Assembly (NCBI GenBank): GCA_964638875.1
Contig: CAZXBL010000001.1
Coordinates: 1-64,000, forward strand
Origin: JALRHH01 sp964638875
Lineage (GTDB): Bacteria > Patescibacteriota > Saccharimonadia > Saccharimonadales > JALRHH01
Length of the DNA: 64,000 nucleotides
Direction: 5' to 3'
The position numbers and the translations under genes are program-made. The notes below the pieces were generated by a model. It saw only the letters and a list, made by a program, of their open reading frames with translations, was not told the DNA's origin and did not search any database. This document shows positions 59,358 to 64,000 of this stretch, piece after piece; the first letter of the stretch is position 1, and every line of letters begins with the position of its first letter.

Positions 59358-60569
59358 TCACAGACTTTTTGCAAGTGACTGCAGCGCGACAACAAAGGCT
59401 GCTTCTTTTAGGCTTATATTTTTCTGCTGCGCCAGTTCATAAGTCCTACGGACTGCTGGTTTCATGTATTCGGTAAGTTTTTGGTTTACCGTATCCTCGC
59501 CCCATGACTCTTTTTGCTGATTTTGCACCCATTCTAGATAACTCACCACTACACCACCTGCATTGGCAATAATGTCGGGTAGTAGGACGTGACCATTTTT
59601 GTGTAATAAGTCGTGCGCTTGTTTTGTGACAGGGCCGTTAGCAATCTCAACGATGTATTTGGCCTTTACGTTTGCGACGTTATCTAAGGTCACAGTTTCT
59701 TCGAAGCCAGCCAGAACCAGCACATCGACATCTAGGCCTAGAAGCTCTTCATTGCTTGTAATGTTGGCAGAATCAGGCAGGTAGTCCTTAAAGCGTCCAC
59801 CTTTGGCTTTGTAATCTTGTAAGGTAGCTGCACTGAAACCAGCTTCGTTATAAACTGCAGCCTCAGAGTCGCTAGCAGCGACCAGCTTCCACTGCGGGTG
59901 TCGTTCAGCGGCAACAGTTGCAAAGAAAGAACCAACATTACCAAAGCCTTGAACAGCTACGGTTAATTCTGGGGTTTTTACGCCCTCAAGGTCCAGTAGC
60001 TCTTCCAGTGCTAGCACGCCGCCCCTTCCAGTTGCCGCGTCTCTACCGTGGCTACCGCCATTAGCGATACTTTTGCCGGTAAAACTTGCGTGGCTAGAGT
60101 CGCCAGTGAGTTTTTCGTATTCATCCATCATCCAGTCAATAATTGTGGAGTTGGTATTCACATCAGGGGCGGGGATGTCTTTATCAGGACCTATATGGGG
60201 GTGTAATCCTGCGGCATATTTTCTGCTTAACTCCTCCAGCTCTTTCTGGTTAAGGTCCCGGGGGTTAACTGCAACGCCACCTTTGCCACCACCAAGCGGT
60301 AAGCCGACAGCAGCAGTTTTGAGGCTCATGAGGGTTGCCAGTGTTCTTACCTCGTCAAGACTTACATCCTGGTGGAAACGAATACCACCTTTGTAAGGAC
60401 CCAGTTGGTTATTATGCTGGACGCGGTATGCCTTAAAAACTTTGTCGGCAGATAACTCGATATCAAAAATATGCTCTGCATCAGTTTGCTTAAGCCTATC
60501 CATTTCTTTTTCTGATAACTCGAGCTGCTTGGCCGCCGCCTCTATAAATTGATGGGTATCTTCCAGCAC
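59358..60569 (-). CDS. gdhA: Glutamate dehydrogenase-like (Glu/Leu/Phe/Val family)
   Basis: 403 residues. NNQLGPYKGGIRFHQDVSLDEVRTLATLM with the substrate Lys, GLPLGGGKGGVAVNP, and the Rossmann half TVAVQGFGNVGSF with VAASDSEAAV. Deaminates glutamate or another branched amino acid with NAD(P). The length is typical. Exact substrate not decided. Confidence 0.92.
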   Translation of the reverse strand: MLEDTHQFIEAAAKQLELSEKEMDRLKQTDAEHIFDIELSADKVFKAYRVQHNNQLGPYKGGIRFHQDVSLDEVRTLATLMSLKTAAVGLPLGGGKGGVAVNPRDLNQKELEELSRKYAAGLHPHIGPDKDIPAPDVNTNSTIIDWMMDEYEKLTGDSSHASFTGKSIANGGSHGRDAATGRGGVLALEELLDLEGVKTPELTVAVQGFGNVGSFFATVAAERHPQWKLVAASDSEAAVYNEAGFSAATLQDYKAKGGRFKDYLPDSANITSNEELLGLDVDVLVLAGFEETVTLDNVANVKAKYIVEIANGPVTKQAHDLLHKNGHVLLPDIIANAGGVVVSYLEWVQNQQKESWGEDTVNQKLTEYMKPAVRRTYELAQQKNISLKEAAFVVALQSLAKSL

Positions 60570-60628
60570 AGTATGTCTCCCGTATATACAGCTAGTATAC
60601 GCTCTTTTGCGAAGCTAGCTTGCTGACC

Positions 60629-61606
60629 TTAAACAGCGTCAGCATATTGATTAAGCATATCTGAAACCTTAGCAGCCCAGTTGTCACTTTCCCATAAGAA
60701 AGTAACTCCTTCTGCTGCAACTGCTCCCAAGGAATGCCTGACATGAACTTCTCGGCCACTATCCACGCCCAGGGCGCTGACAATATCTATTGAACCGCCC
60801 ATTTGCTCGTGCCATAACCGCAACTGCTCCCGGCCAACTTCTTTAGTAGCAGGACCACTCATGCCCCCAGCACCATTCGGAACACTAAGTATAGGAGTGC
60901 CGTCATTATTACTAGCCACCTGGTTAGGGATAGTGTTGGCAGTGACCATAAAGCTAAACACGTTTTTGGCTCGTAGCATCTTTGCTACATCAGGGATAAG
61001 CAATTTCTCTTCATCAGTGACGTAGGGTGGAAGTTTTACACCGAGTCGTTGTCCTTCACCAATCTCTGAGGCGAGAGCATCAACCAGCTCAGCCATACTT
61101 TCCAAATCGTAGCCCAAAATAGGCTTTCTGCCGCCACCGTCAGTAACTACATTCGGGCACGATACGTTAAGTTCTACTAAATCTACGCCTGTTTGCAGGA
61201 GCTCGTACGCTAATCTACGAGCTTGCTCAACAGAATTTCCGCTTTCCGGTGACATCGTTGGAGAGCCACTATAAACAACGGGCTTTCCTTTGTCGTGAGA
61301 ACGGCTTACTAGGTCAGGGGCAAGAGTAAGTGCTCCTTCTAGCCCAATGTTCGGTAAGCCCATTGAGTTATAGGTTTTGCCTTCAGTGGCGTCATAGTGG
61401 TAAGTTGGGCTGCCAAACTTTGCTTCATTACCTTCTTGGCGTGGAATAGTGAATGAACCCACGGTTATAGCTCCGATACCCGTGCTTGCCAGCACATCTA
61501 CTTCACGTAGCATTCTTTCTGCGTAGGGCCCGTTGATAGAACCTGCCGCATTAAGTAATGGTGAGCTTAACTCGACTCCTGCAATAGCATACTCTGGACT
61601 TCCCAT
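60629..61606 (-). CDS. pyrD: Dihydroorotate dehydrogenase
   Basis: 325 residues. FMN barrel: PLLNAAGSINGPYAERM, TYNSMGLPNIGLEGAL, VELNVSCPNVVTDGG (catalytic Cys in a class-1-like SCPN), GVKLPPYVTDEE and NGAGGMSGPATKE. Oxidises dihydroorotate to orotate. AGGAGGT lies 3 nt before the ATG. It is divergent from pyrE, 124 bp apart. Confidence 0.87.
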   Translation of the reverse strand: MGSPEYAIAGVELSSPLLNAAGSINGPYAERMLREVDVLASTGIGAITVGSFTIPRQEGNEAKFGSPTYHYDATEGKTYNSMGLPNIGLEGALTLAPDLVSRSHDKGKPVVYSGSPTMSPESGNSVEQARRLAYELLQTGVDLVELNVSCPNVVTDGGGRKPILGYDLESMAELVDALASEIGEGQRLGVKLPPYVTDEEKLLIPDVAKMLRAKNVFSFMVTANTIPNQVASNNDGTPILSVPNGAGGMSGPATKEVGREQLRLWHEQMGGSIDIVSALGVDSGREVHVRHSLGAVAAEGVTFLWESDNWAAKVSDMLNQYADAV

Positions 61607-61730
61607 ATTACCTCCTGCTAATAACTTAATGAAAAGTATAGCTTTATTAACTAGTCAAAATAAAGTGCTAATGTTTGCAAATAGCAACGATAAGCTTCAA
61701 AATATGTACAAATCATTTAAGGAGGGGAAT

Positions 61731-62468
61731 ATGGCTGAAACCGGGGAATCACCAGCAGGAAGGTTAGGGGCACAAGCCCTACCAGAAGATGATCAACTTA
61801 AAATTGCAATGCACTTACATGAGGAAGGGATGTTTGGGGTACACGAAAACCCAGATAACTTCATCACATTAAAAAGTGGGCGCATTTCTCCACACTACTT
61901 GGACATGCGACCTGGCATTTCAAATGTTGTAACACGTGGAATTATAGCCAAAGGATTGCTGGACTTAGCCGGTATTCCAATCGACAGCGCATCTGGTGAG
62001 CATACTGAAGGCCAACTCGATCATATTGTTGGTACCCCAGAAGCCTTTACTTCTTATGCAGCGACTATGGCCGATATATCTGGAGCAAGTTTATTACAAC
62101 CTAGAGTCGCTAAGAAGGAGAGTGGCAATAAGACACCAATTCTTGGAAGGTTTAGTCCTGGAGATAGGGTTGCCTTATTTGACGATGTTGTAACCGACGG
62201 GCGGACAAAGATTGACGCGATAGACGGGCTAAAAACAGCAGGTTTAGATGTGAAGGGCTACTTTGTTGTCCTAGACAGACAAGAAGGTGGTGTCCCCCAA
62301 GTATTTGAGGAAACCGAGATACTTATAAGTTCTGCTTTACGTGTATCTGAGCTGGTGAAGATGCTTAGAGCTGAAAATGTATACTCAGCTACGCAGTTTG
62401 ATAATGTCAAACAATACCTAGAACAACATGGTGATCCTGATGTTGTGGCATCAATGGGCTCAGCCTAG
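61731..62468 (+). CDS. pyrE: Orotate phosphoribosyltransferase
   Basis: 245 residues from the ATG at 61731, with AAGGAGG 5 nt upstream; longer frames lack this. Type I PRTase PRPP loop VALFDDVVTDGRTKIDA and SGRISPHYLDMRPGI near the start; the C-terminal 40 residues are helical and extra compared with standard PyrE (about 210 residues). Makes OMP from orotate and PRPP. Confidence 0.9.
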   Translation: MAETGESPAGRLGAQALPEDDQLKIAMHLHEEGMFGVHENPDNFITLKSGRISPHYLDMRPGISNVVTRGIIAKGLLDLAGIPIDSASGEHTEGQLDHIVGTPEAFTSYAATMADISGASLLQPRVAKKESGNKTPILGRFSPGDRVALFDDVVTDGRTKIDAIDGLKTAGLDVKGYFVVLDRQEGGVPQVFEETEILISSALRVSELVKMLRAENVYSATQFDNVKQYLEQHGDPDVVASMGSA

Positions 62469-62516
62469 GACCAAATCTTAAGCCATTCTTGAATAATTGA
62501 ATATAAGGAGACCCAT

Positions 62517-63281
62517 ATGTTAAAAGCAAACGTAGCCCAGCTAACCCCTGACCAAAGAATAGTTATTGCTTATGACGGGATGAATTTAGATGAAGCAGCA
62601 ACGATGCATACAGAATTTAATGATGCTGGCTTTCGCCCAGTTGCGAAAGCCAATTCTCTTGCAACTAGACCAGGACTCGATGCGGTTGTGGCTCGATTTA
62701 ACTTGTTGGGTTCAGAGGTCATGTTCGACCCCAAACACCACGACACAGACGAGACAATGTTTAACTACATTTCCGAGGACGCAGTTGCAGAACCCGCTCC
62801 TCCACTATTAGTTACTTTACATGCCGCAAATGGTAATAGAGCTCTAACTGAAGCTGCTAGGGCCAGGGATGAAACGGTTGGTAGGAACGCAAATGTACTT
62901 AATCTATTAGGAATCACTGTACTGACCTCGTTGGATGACGATGACGTGGTTAGCATATTCGGAGAAGGTGCCACTGCAGAGTCCAAGTTCGTTGAATTTG
63001 CACACCGTGCACATGAAGCGGGATTACAGGGACTAGTTTCATCAGGAAAAGAATTAGTGAAAGGCTATGAGTTTGAAGAGTTAAACGGGCTTCTTAGAGT
63101 TATCCCTGGTATAAAATTGCCTAACACAGCAGATACAGCTGGTCAAAAGAGGTTGTACACACCTGACAGGGCAATCGACGAAGGAGCAGATTTTGTTGTT
63201 ATCGGTAGGGCAATCACTGGTGCTGATTCACCCGTCGCTGCCTTAGAACAAGCTACGAAATTAGTAGATAAAGCCGCCTAA
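62517..63281 (+). CDS. pyrF: Orotidine-5'-phosphate decarboxylase
   Basis: 254 residues. RIVIAYDGMNLDEA near the start, the catalytic SEVMFDPKHHDTDETM (Asp-Lys-Asp set as in FDxKxxDI), VTLHAANG and GADFVVIGRAITGADSP (phosphate site). Decarboxylates OMP to UMP. AAGGAG lies 6 nt before the ATG. Forms an operon with pyrE. Confidence 0.92.
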   Translation: MLKANVAQLTPDQRIVIAYDGMNLDEAATMHTEFNDAGFRPVAKANSLATRPGLDAVVARFNLLGSEVMFDPKHHDTDETMFNYISEDAVAEPAPPLLVTLHAANGNRALTEAARARDETVGRNANVLNLLGITVLTSLDDDDVVSIFGEGATAESKFVEFAHRAHEAGLQGLVSSGKELVKGYEFEELNGLLRVIPGIKLPNTADTAGQKRLYTPDRAIDEGADFVVIGRAITGADSPVAALEQATKLVDKAA

Positions 63282-63304
63282 TACATAGTATTCGAATCTG
63301 AAGG

Positions 63305-64000
63305 TTAGCTCTTTCGAAATATTACTAAATGAGCACCGTCGTCCTCAGCATAGTAATCTTTGTCTTCTTCAAGGACAGTCATAGAGTAACCCAGCCTCTT
63401 AATTTCGTCTTGGTGAGAGCTTAACATTGACCACGAAGTTTTATCCTTTGCGTGAAATAAAATCGGCAGCTTTAACTTGTCAGACTTTCCTAAGATGCTC
63501 ATGAATACCTCACGACCAATTCCGCTATCTTGATACTCAGGGAGTATGGCAAGGTCATCTATATAAAGCACTTCTTCATTAGGTAGATCCCCACCAAAGA
63601 TACCTAAGTTGTCCTTATAAGCGATCAAGTAGCCAATCTCTTCTTCGGTATCAGGGGTCGTTAATAAATATGAATAATTATCAGGATTACTTGTTGCGTT
63701 AAAATCCTGGCCTTCATGGGTTGGATCACCTTCTCCGTATACTTTTTGTTCGATCTCATCAATTATTAACTTATCCCTTGGGTTGGCAGGTATAAACAGT
63801 ACTTTTTCCGAACTTAAAGGTTGTTCAACCATTACTTTTTGCCTGTGCGCGTCAGAGTATGTACCGAATAGAGGCGTTGAAATTTTTGAAGTTTCTTTTA
63901 GACGTTGGTCATAATGCTCAGTGACATGAACACCAAGATTTACCTGATCAAAATGGCTGACACTCTCTGGTTGTAGGGCAAGATAGTCGGTAAAGAATTC
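63305..64000 (-). CDS. GNAT acetyltransferase, start outside the window
   Basis: The frame is open on the minus strand from the window edge at 64000 to the stop at 63305-63307, 231 residues visible, so the true start lies outside. An ATG at 63832 is only internal. The C-terminal 150 residues are a GNAT fold: EEIGYLIAYKDN, VLYIDDLAILPEYQDSGIGREVFMSIL (acetyl-CoA loop QxxGxG/A as QDSGIG), FHAKDKTSW. The N-terminal part, DYLALQPESVSHFDQVNLG, is not recognised. Acetyl acceptor unknown. Confidence 0.82.
   Translation of the reverse strand, partial: EFFTDYLALQPESVSHFDQVNLGVHVTEHYDQRLKETSKISTPLFGTYSDAHRQKVMVEQPLSSEKVLFIPANPRDKLIIDEIEQKVYGEGDPTHEGQDFNATSNPDNYSYLLTTPDTEEEIGYLIAYKDNLGIFGGDLPNEEVLYIDDLAILPEYQDSGIGREVFMSILGKSDKLKLPILFHAKDKTSWSMLSSHQDEIKRLGYSMTVLEEDKDYYAEDDGAHLVIFRKS

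Noticed and set aside
1..64000. Alternative genetic code with UGA as Gly or Trp (SR1/Gracilibacteria code)
   Set aside because: UGA terminates many full-length genes at family-consistent ends (e.g. overlapping ATGA junctions), and long frames do not need UGA read-through.
1..64000. CRISPR array, IS element or prophage
   Set aside because: No regularly spaced repeats, transposase, integrase or phage structural genes were found.

Overview
The window looks like a chromosomal segment of a Candidatus Saccharibacteria (TM7) or closely related Patescibacteria genome. Evidence: small densely packed genes, many envelope proteins of unknown function, a 65-residue protein (42639-42836) of a type I recall from this phylum, a lone actinobacteria-like secreted wall protein, standard stop codons (UGA is a stop), and many genes whose -10 box lies 6-7 nt before the ATG, implying leaderless mRNAs. 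There is no prophage, IS element, CRISPR array or rRNA operon.

Layout. 1-17.5 kb is an envelope-glycan region: three GT4 glycosyltransferases (the first cut by the window edge), a secreted 877-residue wall protein with four Ig-like repeats and its membrane-anchored partner, a GDP-mannose block (stand-alone PMI cupin, ManC, phosphomannomutase), GlmS, a fourth glycosyltransferase, a polyprenyl glycosylphosphotransferase, GtrA, a LexA-type DNA-binding protein without the protease half, and UppP. Together these make activated sugars, put the first sugar on undecaprenyl phosphate, extend it and recycle the lipid. 17.5-24 kb holds a cobalamin-riboswitch-like leader in front of an unrecognised 501-residue protein, NadD, a Kef-type antiporter with an overlapping upstream mini-ORF, a frameshifted GDP-mannose-hydrolase-like Nudix gene, a 490-nt gap that folds into a long rod (candidate ncRNA), and a DsbA-like protein. 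24-34 kb has a CNNM/CBS protein, AspS, an HD protein, a Pif1-like helicase, RidA, an AlkA-like glycosylase and a large membrane-anchored beta-propeller protein.

34-45 kb has a cysteine-free MutY-like protein carrying an in-frame 111-nt palindromic repeat, TsaC, a convergent response regulator/histidine kinase pair, MurC, an MFS protein, the 65-residue protein under a strong promoter, and an ABC-2 exporter. The mutY repeat recurs in the intergenic space at 44811-44918 and, more diverged, next to the tRNA at 50577-50652. 45-58.5 kb is mostly housekeeping and small membrane proteins (Dus, YggT, an inositol-phosphatase-like enzyme, a MazG-like enzyme, HIT, tRNA-CAT, an FtsB-like protein) plus a gene split at an A9 run that can be read as one protein by -1 slippage. 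58.6-64 kb carries a CIRCE-controlled hsp20, glutamate dehydrogenase and pyrD-pyrE-pyrF (orotate to UMP), and ends inside a gene with a C-terminal GNAT domain that runs off the window.

Most function calls rest on motif recognition from translated sequence; repeats, hairpins and promoter spacings were read by eye and no folding or database search was run.
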